Origin: Siphonodentalium dalli
Lineage: Eukaryota; Mollusca; Scaphopoda; Gadilida; Siphonodentaliidae
Direction: 5' to 3'
Length of the DNA: 64,000 nucleotides
Assembly (NCBI GenBank): GCA_032622095.1
Contig: CP136068.1
Span: 59,418,025 to 59,482,024, forward strand
Numbering within the stretch: the first letter of the stretch is position 1; each line of letters opens with the position of its first letter. The notes below the pieces were generated by a model. It ran no database searches. It had not been told where the DNA came from and saw only the letters and a list, made by a program, of their open reading frames with translations. The translations under genes and the position numbers were made by a program. Shown piece after piece: positions 12,250-23,125 of the stretch.

Positions 12250-12445
12250 AGACCACGTGGATTTCAAAATCTGACCTAGAATCGGGAATTAGCCCCGCCC
12301 CCGTAATCGGCTTCGGATTCTCAATCCGGATTTTAGCGAAATTACAACTCAGTGTACCCTTCAGCACATTTTGAAAATCCTGTGTACCCTTCAGCACTTT
12401 TTTTGGTGAGAGTGACCCCTTCAGCACTAGTAATAGTAGTATAGT
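12250..12445. repeat. Partial copy of the 8.4-8.8 kb repeat
   Basis: Contains 'cagtgtacccttcagcac', 'cctgtgtacccttcagcac' and 'ttttttggtgagagtgaccc' in tandem-like order, matching the complement of 8413-8490, and 'ggattttagcgaaatt', matching the complement near 8709. Confidence 0.6.
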
Positions 12446-15290
12446 ATACTAGAGAAATACTAGTAGGTTGGTAGTGGTACTGGTAGGGCCTAGGCTTAAA
12501 CTTTAAAGGCTAAATCGCTAATGTCGTACAGTCATTCAGGCAGTAACGGGTCACAGGCAGTAACAGGTCAGTTGTTGTTTATCGTCGTGTTTTGCCACAG
12601 ATGCACTTGATCTCCCAAAATCCTGTTGATTCTTGAGAATGAATATGTGTTGGATATCATCTGCAATTTGTGGCGAGTTCTGACGGTAATTTCAGAATTA
12701 ATTCAATTTTTCCGACGGACAGTGGAAACGCAGCGGAGGAAAGTAGGTCAACAAAATATGTCAAGTTGCAGATCGGCTGCTGCCAATAAATAACAGAATA
12801 AAATACACCCAAACTAAGCACTGTAAAATATTAAAAAATTATTGATTTTTCAACTCACAGACCCCCACAAAAGTTAAATATGTCTTATTGTGTAAACATT
12901 TAATTTGTTTCGACCTACTTCCGTTGTCAATAGCGGGTAACATGCTTTTGTTGACAGTCGAACGCACGTGCTATCGCGGACTGAATATTAACATGTCAAT
13001 TGAATTCTAATGATTAGTATACGTTGGAAATAATAAAACATAGTAACATTTCATGCTTTCATTGGCAATTTGAGACATAATATAGGTTGAAATTGTTCTT
13101 ATAGTTTAATTTTCCAACCAGAATTGAATGAAGAGTGAATGTTTGTTTTTTTAAACCAACAGTCAAATGTTTTCCAACGGTCGTAAACTAATTAGATTGG
13201 AATGGCTATCAGTTGGAACATTTCCAGCTATACAGGGTGCCAAGTTGAAAAATTCTAGCAGTTGGGATTATTGAGGTACCTGTTGTGGGGGGGGGGGGAG
13301 GGAATCCAAGCCAAATTATTAACCCACCAGCAAGGGGTGTGCGAGGGACAGGGATGTGACCATATGGTCTCCATTGGTGACGTCCACCTTGGAATTTCCA
13401 ATTAGTACCCCCCCCCCAACCCATTGAACCAGACAAATCTCCCAAAGTCCCGCCCTTGGTTTGAAAATGTTCATCTGGTGTCTCAAACTTTCCAACTGTT
13501 GGAAATGTCGAACCCCATACCCCCTAAGGTTGGAAAATTTCCCAAATAATGGACATTTTCAGACCAAAATGTTTACAAAAATAGAAAAAAATATTCTGCT
13601 GTTGCCAGTTGGTCTAAAAACAACTTATTCCCCACTATACCGGTATAATAACTGGTTTGTGCATATATACAAATAATTGAGAACAATTTCAACCTATGCG
13701 GTTAATTGTGGTGTAATATACTATAAAAGCTGTGTTGAACCGGGTCAGGCATGATTCTCTAGCTTGAACATTTTTATCAATGTTGGGGAGGGGGAGAGTC
13801 ACCCCAAACACCAGACCTGTCACTACATCCTTAAGGATGGTGTGAATATAATTACCTGGATTCAGGATGTTGGGTCTCGCACAAGGGATGGTGCCCATAT
13901 GTATATGCTAAGGTGCATCCACCAAATGGAGTGCCCAAGCCATATAATCCTCCCCGAGAAAACCACAAAATAATAAGAATATATAAACACCAAATGATAA
14001 TTTTGCAATTTCAATTGTTCCGTTATAAATAGATATATTAGTACATTCCATTCTGTGTACAATCGGTTAGTGTGCCATGTAACTGCTGTGATAGTAAGTA
14101 ACCTCTGACAGGGGTGAATTCAGGCACTTCATGCAGAGCTAGCTGGCAGGTCGATTATATTGGGGCGGGGCTGAGCAAATTTAATATTAACACACAACTG
14201 AGGCTGGGTTGGGTGCTTGGTGGAAATGGGTATACTCATGTCAGTGGCGAGATACACCCAACACTCACTGTCATTCGCGACGTCCTTGGTAGTAACATAT
14301 ATCTTTGTTTTTCTGGATCAGAACAAAATGAAAGTAATTGCAAGTCCCAGTTTTGTGTTTGCTTCTTTCTTGATGTATATGTTAAATACAAATTTATGTA
14401 ATCTAAATTGCTTGCATCGTGATCCACATATTAAGTGATAAGTGGACTAGCTCACAAACCAATAATACTAATTTGATAAATGTATATGTCAATCAGATTT
14501 GGCACTGGTGAGTGCTGCACATGTTGCAATGAAATGAGTACACCACATTTGCTATTCATGGTCATATAAACATGTAGGCCAAATGAATATGTTGTCAGTT
14601 TTGTGTGTGTTTGTGTCATTAATTAATTTAGAAACTACAAAACATACAAAAATGTGTACTGTCCGAAAAATAAATATTGAGCTTTGATATTTCAGTTCAC
14701 TGACAATTAAATATGAGTAAAAAATGTGAGTTAAAGATATGTAATTAAATAAGTTATAGGCAGTAACAACAACTTTGCCACTTGAGGCAACTCAAGACAG
14801 TACAATCCACAATACATCTTATGACTGATCTACTTGGGATTTGGGATGCAATCTCCCAAGGTGCTTGAAACGATCAAATGATCTTGTCCGCCACCTTCTG
14901 TTCTGGTAAATTTCCACATTCCACACTGCATTCCAGTGTTTTATATCAGTTTGTTGCCTTTACCCCTGTTTATCCCATAGAAAGAATGAAGCTGTCCTAT
15001 CCTGACTGCACACCATCCACCAAACTGTTGCCACCACTGCCACACTACTACATATGATTTGTGAGTGAATGCTATTAACTGTGCATTGGGCCATATTATG
15101 TTGGGAACAAATGTAATTACTAATTTGAGTTTGTATTTCCAATAAATTTTTTTTTTTTAAACATACCGGTATCTCTCAGCAACTAATTTTTCTACAAATC
15201 GGTTATTGATTCTGATTCTATAAGCGCTAATTATCATCATCAAAAACATAGAATTAGTTTCCCCGATGTGCATGGGTCTGCGCATGCGCG
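12446..15290. other. Unassigned sequence
   Basis: No supported gene. 13,160-13,560 has several 'ttccaac' / 'gttggaa' words in both orientations and G- and C-runs (13,286; 13,410), which looks like a decayed foldback. Small overlapping open frames at 13.8-14.4 kb occur on both strands and are not called. Confidence 0.4.
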
Positions 15291-15674
15291 ATAAAAACTG
15301 CTAAATTTTACGCGGAAACTTCATCAAAGTTATTTTTCCATATATGTCTAGCAATCAAAGACTATTTCATCCTGAATTATGAGATCTATCAATGTAGAAC
15401 ACGACCTGCTCGGATCGACCACTACTCTGAGCTGACTTGATTGATCACCGGTGATATTATTTTTTATATTTTTACATTTCCTATTTTCGATGCAAACAAC
15501 TTTCGTGACAACATCAACGTCAGACAACGATACGACTGCGAGGTTGAGATAGGGATTGCCCTGCCTCCCTTGCACATCGAAGAAAATGGATCGGAACAAG
15601 GCTATTCCATCACCAACACTCAAACTTGTACAACTCACACTCTATGCAGCATTCCTAATTCTCATTGTCAACCG

Positions 15675-16903
15675 AATAAACAAACCAGATCTGGAAGCAC
15701 TGCCATCTTGCACCACCCAAACCAGACAGTCTTACCAACAAGAATGCGATAGCTATTTGGTCCAGCTATCATGGTAGGAAATCGGGGTGTATCAATTTCA
15801 AACCTGGGACACCACAGCAGAATTTCCAACTTCTGCTTCTCATCCTAAGCGGAATAGAGACGAACCCGGGTCCTAGAACACAAGTGAAGTACCCGTGTGT
15901 AACTTGCCGCAAAGCCTGCAGATGGGGTCAAGAATGCATTGCCTGCGGAGAATGTGATCAATGGTACCACAAAGCATGTATCGGTATGTCATCAGCTACA
16001 TTCCAGCACTACGCTATCCCATCAGTGTCATGGTATTGCATCTCATGCAACAAACCAAACCACTCATCAATCGTATACACAAGAGTTTCATCCTCCAACA
16101 TCGACTCCTCTACCACTCGCTCGATGTCGCCTGAAACAGCTGGCGCTCACAGTGTCCTAAATACTACCTCTGACACCCTCAGCTCAATCGGTAGCCCACA
16201 GGCAGCATCATCGCCCAAAGCTAGAAACAGATCTAGCGTGGATGTAAGAAACCAACTACGGCTACTAGTAATCAACTTCCAGAGCATCGAGAATAAGGTT
16301 CCAGAAACTCAGGTCCTAATTGACTCCACACAACCAGATATAATCTTGGGGACAGAGACCTGGCTGAATGACGACATCATGTCCTCGGAAATTCTACCAC
16401 CAACCTTCACAGTCCGAAGAAGAGACAGACCAGGAGATTCTCATGGTGGTGTCTTGATTGCGACAAAAAGTGATCTGACCTGCACCGAGGTACTGTCTGG
16501 AAAAGACACAGAACTAATCAGCGTACAGATAGAACTAAGCGGAGGAAAATCTACTATCGTCACAGCATTCTACAGACCACCAAGTGCTGATGGTAATTAT
16601 TTAGAGAAAGCATGCGAAGAACTTGTCAAACTCAGAAATATGAGAAAGAATGCAATATTTCTCGTCGGAGGGGACTTCAATCTTCCTGACATCGACTGGA
16701 AAGGAACATCCTCACAACCAGACGATGGCCCTCCTAAAGAATGTGACAAATTAACATCAGTCCTAAAGGACCTTGATCTGGAGCAGATAATCGACTTTCC
16801 AACAAGAGGGGAGAACATCTTGGATCTTTTCGTCACCTCCCATCCATCCCTCATTGACACCTGCAAACCTCAGAGCCTACCAACGAGCACGAAAGACCAA
16901 TAA
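15675..16903 (+). pseudogene. LINE ORF, 5' part: leader, 2A-like site, PHD finger, endonuclease
   Basis: One reading frame stays open from about 15,675 to 16,903, with no in-frame ATG before the PHD region, so the original start was probably in another frame upstream (an ATG frame runs 15,556-15,777). A hydrophobic stretch LLLLILS and GIETNPGP (15,830-15,874) precede a cysteine-rich PHD-type zinc finger (CVTCRKAC ... CIACGECDQWYHKAC ... WYCISC, 15,896-16,065). After a Ser/Thr-rich linker comes an exonuclease-endonuclease-phosphatase domain: NFQS, TETWLND, RRRDR..SHGGV, TAFYRPP, GGDFNLPDIDW, then LDLFVTSHPSLIDTC at 16,815-16,862. The final catalytic SDH block expected about 20 residues later is missing, because the frame jumps straight to linker sequence. 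The endonuclease would nick target DNA for target-primed reverse transcription. This copy cannot encode it. Confidence 0.87.
15824..15874 (+). other. 2A-like translational recoding motif (degenerate)
   Basis: Encodes FQLLLLILSGIETNPGP. The canonical 2A signature is D(V/I)ExNPGP; here the first Asp is Gly, while E, N, P, G, P are kept. 2A-like peptides at the N-terminus of LINE polyproteins are known from several non-LTR clades, where they separate the leader from the downstream protein or act as a signal sequence. The Gly substitution may reduce or abolish activity. Confidence 0.7.
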
Positions 16904-18025
16904 CACAACAGATTGGGAAAGATACTCAAAATTGAAAAGGGATACACAAACAGAAACGAGGAAAGCGCACAATTCATACCTAAAAGATGTCATCAGCCCT
17001 CAACTCCATTCCTCACCTAAGAAATTTTGGTCCTATCTACAAAGCAAGAAGCAAGATTACAATGGGGTGGCACCCTTGATTGGATCGGATGGGTTACTCC
17101 ACAATGACAAGGAGAGTAAAGCAGAAATCCTGAATGCACAGTTCCAGTCTGTCTTCACTCAAGAGGAGCAAGCCCACACAACCAGATGGAAAAAATCAAC
17201 ATCACTGAAAATGGGGTACTCCGACTGCTGAAGAACACAAACCCGCACAAAGCAACAGGCCCTGACTTAATCCCGGCCAAATTCCTCCAGCCGTTTGCTT
17301 CGGAACTTGCACCCATACTGAAGCACATCTACCAATTCTCTTTAGACACTGGCACCATCCCTGATGACTGGAGAAAGGCACTAGTTACACCGATTTTTAA
17401 GAAAGGAGACAGACACCAAGCATCAAACTACCGACCTGTGTCACTCACATCAATTCCCTGCAAGATCATGGAGCATATAATACACAGCCAAACCATGGCC
17501 CACCTAGACAAGAACAAGATCTTAGCAGATGAACAACATGGCTTCAGGTCCAGACGGTCTTGTGAAACGCAGCTTTTAGTCACCATCAACGACATCGTAA
17601 AAAATATGGCAGAAGGCCACCAGACTGACGTCATCCTCCTGGATTTTGCCAAAGCTTTTGACAAAGTGCCACACCAAAGACTGCTCCACAAGTTGTCATA
17701 CTACGGCATGGACACAATAACCCTCCATTGGATCAAGGACTTCCTAAATCATCGCACACAACAAGTGATTCTCGAAGGCCACACCTCTACAACAGCAGCT
17801 GTAATCTCCGGCGTGCCCCAGGGCACTGTGCTAGGACCACTGCTTTTCCTAGTTTTCATCAACGATCTTCCTAACTGCACCTCTTCTCCAACAAAACTGT
17901 TCGCCGACGACTGTCTTCTCTTCCAAAAGGTATCATCTAAATCAGACACTAGAAAACTGCAAAGAGACCTACAATGCCTAGAGAATTGGGAATCCACATG
18001 GCAGATGTCATTCCACCCTCAATGA
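16866..18025 (+). pseudogene. LINE ORF, middle part: linker and reverse transcriptase
   Basis: Two frames join here. The linker (RAYQRARKTNN...SPKKFWSYLQSKKQD) runs to about 17,165 in one frame, and the RT core runs from about 17,180 to 18,022 in another. RT motifs are clear: NPHKATGPDLIPAKFL, WRKALVTPIFKKGD, NYRPVSLTS, EQHGFRSRRSCETQL, VILLDFAKAFDKVPH, SGVPQGTVLGPLLF, and the catalytic LFADD at 17,897-17,911. The frame ends with SFHPQ and a TGA at 18,023, just at the inserted minisatellite element, and resumes at 21,196. Apart from these breaks the RT catalytic residues are intact. It would copy LINE RNA at the nicked target. Confidence 0.9.
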
Positions 18026-18042
18026 AAGTGTCAATGACACTG
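18026..18042. other. Short palindromic spacer at the insertion junction
   Basis: From 18,026 the sequence reads agtgtcaatgacactg around AGTGTCA-A-TGACACT, between the LINE frame and the inserted element's TAGCTCAACTTA end. It could be part of the element, filler DNA, or a duplicated and mutated piece of the LINE (Lys-Cys codons occur on both sides of the insertion). An exact target duplication could not be fixed. Confidence 0.45.
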
Positions 18043-21000
18043 TAGCTCAACTTAGGTAGGGGAATAATTTAATGGTCGACAGTAAATGGAGGAATAGGAA
18101 AAGTGCTAATTGAAATGTCTAAGTAAGACCAGATGTACATGTCAATATCAACATTCATAACAGGTTTCATAATGATCGGATCAGGGATGTGGTGATTATG
18201 GTGTGCCAAAGGATTTATTGATGCAAAGAGTAAATTCTAAAATGGCCACCGACAGCCATGTTTTTTTTCCGAATTACCCCAAAATGACTTGTTCCCATCT
18301 ACAGCCTTTACAAATCTCATAATGATCTGATCAAAGGTATGACCTGTAGCCTGTGCCAATGGATTTAGTCATGCAAAGAGTAAAATCCAAGATGGCTGCT
18401 GGCGGCCATGTTTTTCGGCTGAACGACCCCAAAATGACTCGTTTCCCATCTACATGTCATTGTTAACATACATGACAAATTTCATGAAGTTCCGAACAAA
18501 GCTACGACCTGTAGCCCGCACCAAAGGATTTATTCATGCAAAGAGTAAAATCCAATATGGCTGCTGGCGGACATGTTTTTTAGCCAAACGACCCCAAAAT
18601 GACTCGTTCCCATCTACATGTTAATATTAACATCCATGATAAATATCATGATCAGACAAACAGTACGACCTGTAGCCCGTGCCAATGGATTGAATTTTGA
18701 AATCCAAGATGGCTGCCAGCGGCCATGTTTTTTGGCCGTATGACCCCAAAATGACTCGTTCCCATATACATGTCAATATCAATATTCATGACAAATTTCA
18801 TAAAGGTCAGACCAAAGGTACGACCTGTAACCTGCGCCAAAGGATTTAGTCATGCAAAGAGTAAAATCCAAGATGGCTGCTGGCGGCCATGTTTTTTGGC
18901 CGAACGACCCCAAAATCACTCGTTCCCATCTACATGTCATTGTTAACATCCATGACAAATTTCATGAAGTTCTGACCAAAGCTACAACCTGTAGCCCGCG
19001 CCAAAGAATTTAGTCATGCAAAGAGTAAAATCCAAGATGGCTGCTGGCGGCCATGTTTTTTGGCTGAACGACCCCAAAATCACTCGTTTCCCATCTACAT
19101 GTCAATATTAACATCCATGACAAATTTCATGATGATCAGACGAACAGCACGACCTGTAGCCCGCGCCAATGGATTGAATTTTGAAATCCAAAATGGCCAC
19201 CAGCGGCCATGTTTTTTGGCCGAATGACCCCAAAATGACTCGTTCCCATCTACATGTCAATGTCAACATTCATGACAAAATTCATAAAGATCAGAAAATA
19301 GGTACGACCTGTAGCCCGCGCCAAAGGATTTAGTCATGCAAAGAGTAAAATCCATGATGGCTGCTGGCGGCCATGTTTTTTGGCCGAACAACCCCAAAAT
19401 CACTCGTTCCCATCTACATGTCATTGTTAACATCCATGACAAATTTCATGAAGTTCTGACCAAAGCTACAACCTGTAGCCCGCGCCAAAGAATTTAGTCA
19501 TGCAAAGAGTAAAATCCAAGATGGCTGCTGGCGGCCATGTTTTTTGGCAGTGTGACCCCAAAATGACTCGTTCCCATATACATGTCAATATCAATATTCA
19601 TGACAAATTTAATAAAGGTCAGACCAAAGGTACGACCTGTAGCCCGCGCCAAAGGATTTAGTCATGCAAAGAGTAAAATCCATGATGGCTGCCAGCGGCC
19701 ATGTTTTTTGGCCGAACGACCCCAAAATCACTCGTTCCCATCTACATGTCAATATTAAAATCCATGACAAATTTCATGATGATCAGACGAACAGCACGAC
19801 CTGTAGCCCGCGCCAATGGATTGAATTTTGAAATCCAAAATGGCCACCAGCGGCCATGTTTTTTGGCCGAATGACCCCAAAATCACTCGTTCCCATCTAC
19901 ATGTCAATGTCAACATTCATGACAAAATTCATAAAGATCAGACCATAGGTACGACCTGTAGCCCGCGCCAAAGGATTTAGTCATGCAAAGAGTAAAATCC
20001 ATGATGGCTGCTGGCGGCCATGTTTTTTGGCCGAACAACCCCAAAATCACTCGTTCCCATCGACATGTCATTGTTAACATCCATGACAAATTTCATGAAG
20101 TTCTGATCAAAACTACGACCTGTAGCCTGCGGCAAAGGATTTAGTCATGCAAAGAGTAAAATCCAAGATGGCTGCCAGCGGCCATGTTTTTTGGCCGTAT
20201 GACCCCAAAATGACTCGTTCCCATATACATGTCAATATCAATATTCATGACAAATTTAATAAAGGTCAGACCAAAGGTACGACCTGTAGCCCGCGCCAAA
20301 GGATTTAGTCATGCAAAGAGTAAAATCCATGATGGCTGCCAGCGGCCATGTTTTTTGGCCGACCGACCCCAAAATCACTCGTTCCCATCTACATGTTAAT
20401 ATTAACATCCATGACAAATTTCATAATGATCAGACGAACAGTACGACCTGTAGCCCGCGCCAATGGATTGAATTTTGAAATCCAAAATGGCCACCAGTGG
20501 CCATGTTTTTTGGCCGAATGACCCCAAAATGACTCGTTCCCATCTACATGCCAATGTCAACATTCATGACAAATTTCATAAAGATCAGACCAAAGGTACG
20601 ACCTGTAGCCCGCGCCAAAGGATTTAGTCATGCAAAGAGTAAAATCCAAGATGGCTGCTGGCGGCCATGTTTTTTGGCCGAACAACTCCAAAATCACTCG
20701 TTCCCATCTACATGACAGTGTTAACATCCATGACAAATTTCATAAACTTCCGACCAAAACAACGACCTGTAGCCCGCGCCAAAGGATTTACTCATGCAAA
20801 GAGTAAAATACAAGATGGCTGCTGACGGCCATGTTTTTTGGCCGAACCACCCCAAAATCACTCGTTCCCATCTACATGTCATTATTAACATCAATGACAA
20901 ATTTCATGATGATCAGATGAACAGTACAACCTGTAGGCCGCGCCAATGGATTGAATCTTGAAATCCAACATGGCTGCCAACGGCCATGTTTTTTGGCCGA

Positions 21001-21194
21001 ATGACCCCAAAATGACTCGTTCCCATCTACATGTCAATGTCAACTTTCATGACAAATTTCATGAAGATCAGACCAAAGGTACAACTTGTAGCCCGCGCCA
21101 AAGGAAATTGTTGACGGACACACGCACACACAGACACACGGACGACGGACGCCAAACCATGGCAATAGCTCAAACTTACAAGTAAGTTGAGCTA
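18043..21194 (+). mobile_element. Minisatellite-bearing terminal-hairpin element, complete copy
   Basis: Ends are TAGCTCAACTTA (18,043-18,054) and TAAGTTGAGCTA (21,183-21,194), a perfect 12-bp inverted repeat. The right end also forms its own hairpin (TAGCTCAAACTTAC aa GTAAGTTGAGCTA). Between a unique 5' part (to about 18,120) and a tail with 'ggacacacggacgacggacg' lie about 18 tandem units of roughly 160 bp. Units are of two types: A ('tagtcatgcaaagagtaaaa') and B ('ggattgaattttgaaatcc'). B units start near 18,681, 19,165, 19,811, 20,459 and 20,942, giving higher-order blocks of 3 or 4 units (about 483 and 646 bp). The architecture resembles bivalve pearl / DTC84 elements and Helentron-like non-autonomous elements. 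No transposase or Rep/helicase frame is present. It sits in the RT frame of the LINE and is therefore younger. Confidence 0.88.
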
Positions 21195-21195
21195 A

Positions 21196-21921
21196 AAATG
21201 CAACATCTTCCACATTACCAACAAAAAACGTCCCATCTTAACAGACTACAAATTGCATGGTCACACTCTGGAAACAGTAACAAACAGCAAGTATCTGGGA
21301 GTAGTGATCAATAACCAACTGCGATGGGGACCTCACGTTGACCTTATAACATCCAAGGCACAGCGGTCGCTCGGATTCCTCAGAAGAAATATGCGAGGCT
21401 GTAGGAAAGATGTTAATGCAGCAGCATATTCAGCCATGGTCAGACCTATACTAGAGTATGCCTCCACGGTTTGGGACCCACACACAGAGAGATTGGTCAC
21501 TCAACTAGAACGAGTCCAACGCAGAGCCGCCCGATTCACCACCAGCAATTATTGGTCCAGAACACCAGGAGCAATGACAGACATGCTAGGGGGCCTGCAT
21601 TGGGAATCTCTCCATCACAGAAGAACGAAAGACCGCCTCATGATGCTCAGAAAAATTAGAGATATAACGGTCGACATCAACCCAGACTCGTACATCAGGC
21701 AAGGCGATGAAAGGACACGGGGCAAAAACAAATTATACCAAAGCACCACTGGGATCGACATATACCACCAGTCGTTTTTTCCACGCACCACCAGACAGTG
21801 GAACAAACTCTCAGAGGGAACCTGCACACCAGAATTTGACACAACGAGCTTCAGAGTGGAGTTGGACAAGCTGCCGGCCAGCCACCCAACATTCACCACT
21901 GACAAGAAAAAGAATAAGTAA
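21196..21921 (+). pseudogene. LINE ORF, 3' part: RT thumb and C-terminal domain
   Basis: The frame resumes with KCNIFHITNKKRP and continues through KYLGVVINNQLRWGPHVD, SLGFLRRNMRG, YSAMVRPILEYASTVWDPH, LERVQRRAARFT, MLGGLHWESLHHRRTKDRL and SFFPRTTRQWNKL. It ends with a basic tail DKKKNK and TAA at 21,919-21,921. These are the standard C-terminal blocks of CR1/Jockey-group LINE proteins, directly continuous with SFHPQ at 18,022 apart from the insertion. The frame itself has no stop over 240 codons, so this section has decayed little. The untranslated 3' end follows to the GAA-rich tail near 22,032. Confidence 0.9.
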
Positions 21922-22032
21922 CTCCGGAGCTGTTTTTAACTGTATATACACATTTTAACTGTTTTTATCATGCATGCGCCAGGCTTTAAACACTCTTAAA
22001 AGAGATTTGCCTTATGCGGAAGAAGAAGATGA

Positions 22033-22420
22033 CGTACACGTGTATCGTCTGTGCCTTGGTAATTGTTTTGAACATCGTTTTGTTTACATTCTGGTGATGC
22101 TGAAATGGAGTCTATAGTAAAGTTAAGTAAACAAGTTTGTGTTTGATACAAAACTTTTAATTGGAATAAATACATCTTGCACATGTTATTTGTGGTTTAA
22201 TAACACACAAACAGCCATAAATTGTGATATATAGTACAGCTCAAACGAAAGGTGACCCTTTACTGCCTGAATTGACCCGTTAATTATTGCCTGAATTTCG
22301 TGCTATCTTTAATCGCGTATTTTAAACAGAAAGAGCAAAATTTGTGAACATCACATAGGATGCATGATAGAGCTAGGTTTTATGAACAGAATGATATATA
22401 AATTTGTATCCATTGTACTT
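22033..22420. other. Unassigned sequence after the LINE
   Basis: No gene. 'aggtgaccctttactgcctg' at about 22,248 resembles 'agtgaccctttagtggcttt' at about 57,379, so the dispersed repeat below may extend to here. Confidence 0.4.
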
Positions 22421-22574
22421 GCATACAGACCACAGTTGTTGGAAACTTGTCAAAAAACCCGAAAAGAGATGTCACCACCCCTACTTATTAATATAATTGA
22501 CAAGTAGGGAAAGCTAATGAGCCCACCCATCTCCCATCAAACCATGTCACCGCTCGTTTCGTGTTCAATTGCAT
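22421..22574 (-). repeat. Dispersed repeat, copy in inverse orientation to 57,207-57,360
   Basis: About 150 bp match the complement of 57,207-57,360, including 'cagttgttggaaacttgtca', 'gatgtcaccacccctactta', 'gacaagtagggaaagct', 'tgggagatgggtgggct' (complement) and 'cgctcgtttcgtgttcaatt'. Differences are few, so the two copies, 35 kb apart, are fairly young or conserved. Family not recognised. Confidence 0.75.
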
Positions 22575-22639
22575 CAACAAAAACTTTAATTTCAGAATAG
22601 TACCACATCCTAGTAATAGCGATGGGAGGTGAAATTTAT

Positions 22640-23125
22640 TTTTTCAATTTTATGTTTCATGTTGTATGTCATAATGAACGGAATTTCATTCTGAATATAA
22701 ATCTGCAATTGTTTTGTGATAGCTCCCATATTTAAAAAAGTTATGGTCAATTGAATTGAACTGCGATTTTTCTGCCGGGTCCTCGACTTAATTACTGCTG
22801 GGGTAGGGAAAATATAATATAGAGGCCATGATTGTAACAAAATGAACAACTCATATCATATCATATGTCATTTTGAAGGGAATTTCATGCTGAATATAAA
22901 TCTGAAAAGGTTTTTATTATAGTTCCAATATTTAAAAAGTTATGATCAATTGAATTTGTCAAAAACCAATATTTTTCTGCTGGGTCCTCGACTTAATTAT
23001 TGCTGGGGTAGGGGAAATATCTAGTAGATGCCATGATTGTAACGAAATGAACCACTCATATCATACCATATGTCAATTTGAAGAGAATTTCATGCTCCCA
23101 TATTAAATCAGTTATGAATATTGTT
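22640..23125. repeat. Tandem repeat, ~200-bp unit, about 2.3 copies
   Basis: Blocks 'tatgtca(t/a)..tgaa.ggaatttcat', 'ctgaatataaatctg', 'atatttaaaaa.gttatg.tcaattgaatt', 'tcctcgacttaatta.tgctggggtaggg' and 'gccatgattgtaac.aaatgaac' occur in the same order twice, and a third, partial unit begins near 23,068. Confidence 0.75.

Larger units (their letters stand above)
15300..22032 (+). mobile_element. Degenerate non-LTR retrotransposon (LINE, CR1/L2-like), interrupted
   Basis: A full-length-like LINE with, in order, a putative leader, a 2A-like site, a PHD finger, an AP-type endonuclease, a reverse transcriptase with FADD, and a C-terminal LINE domain, followed by a 3' end at 'gcggaagaagaagatgac' (GAA-rich tail, about 22,018-22,032). 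It is not functional: an internal deletion and frame changes lie near 16,855-16,905 and 17,170, and a 3.15-kb element sits in the RT frame at about 18,026-21,194. The 5' boundary is approximate. The CR1/L2 assignment rests on domain order and the RT motif style, not on a phylogeny. Confidence 0.88.

Noticed and set aside
18120-21110. CRISPR-like regular repeats
   Set aside because: Units of about 160 bp are repeated throughout with no unique spacers, and the setting is a eukaryotic TE.
21615-21905. Minus-strand frame of 96 codons opposite the LINE C-terminal domain
   Set aside because: It is the antisense shadow of a well-supported coding frame.
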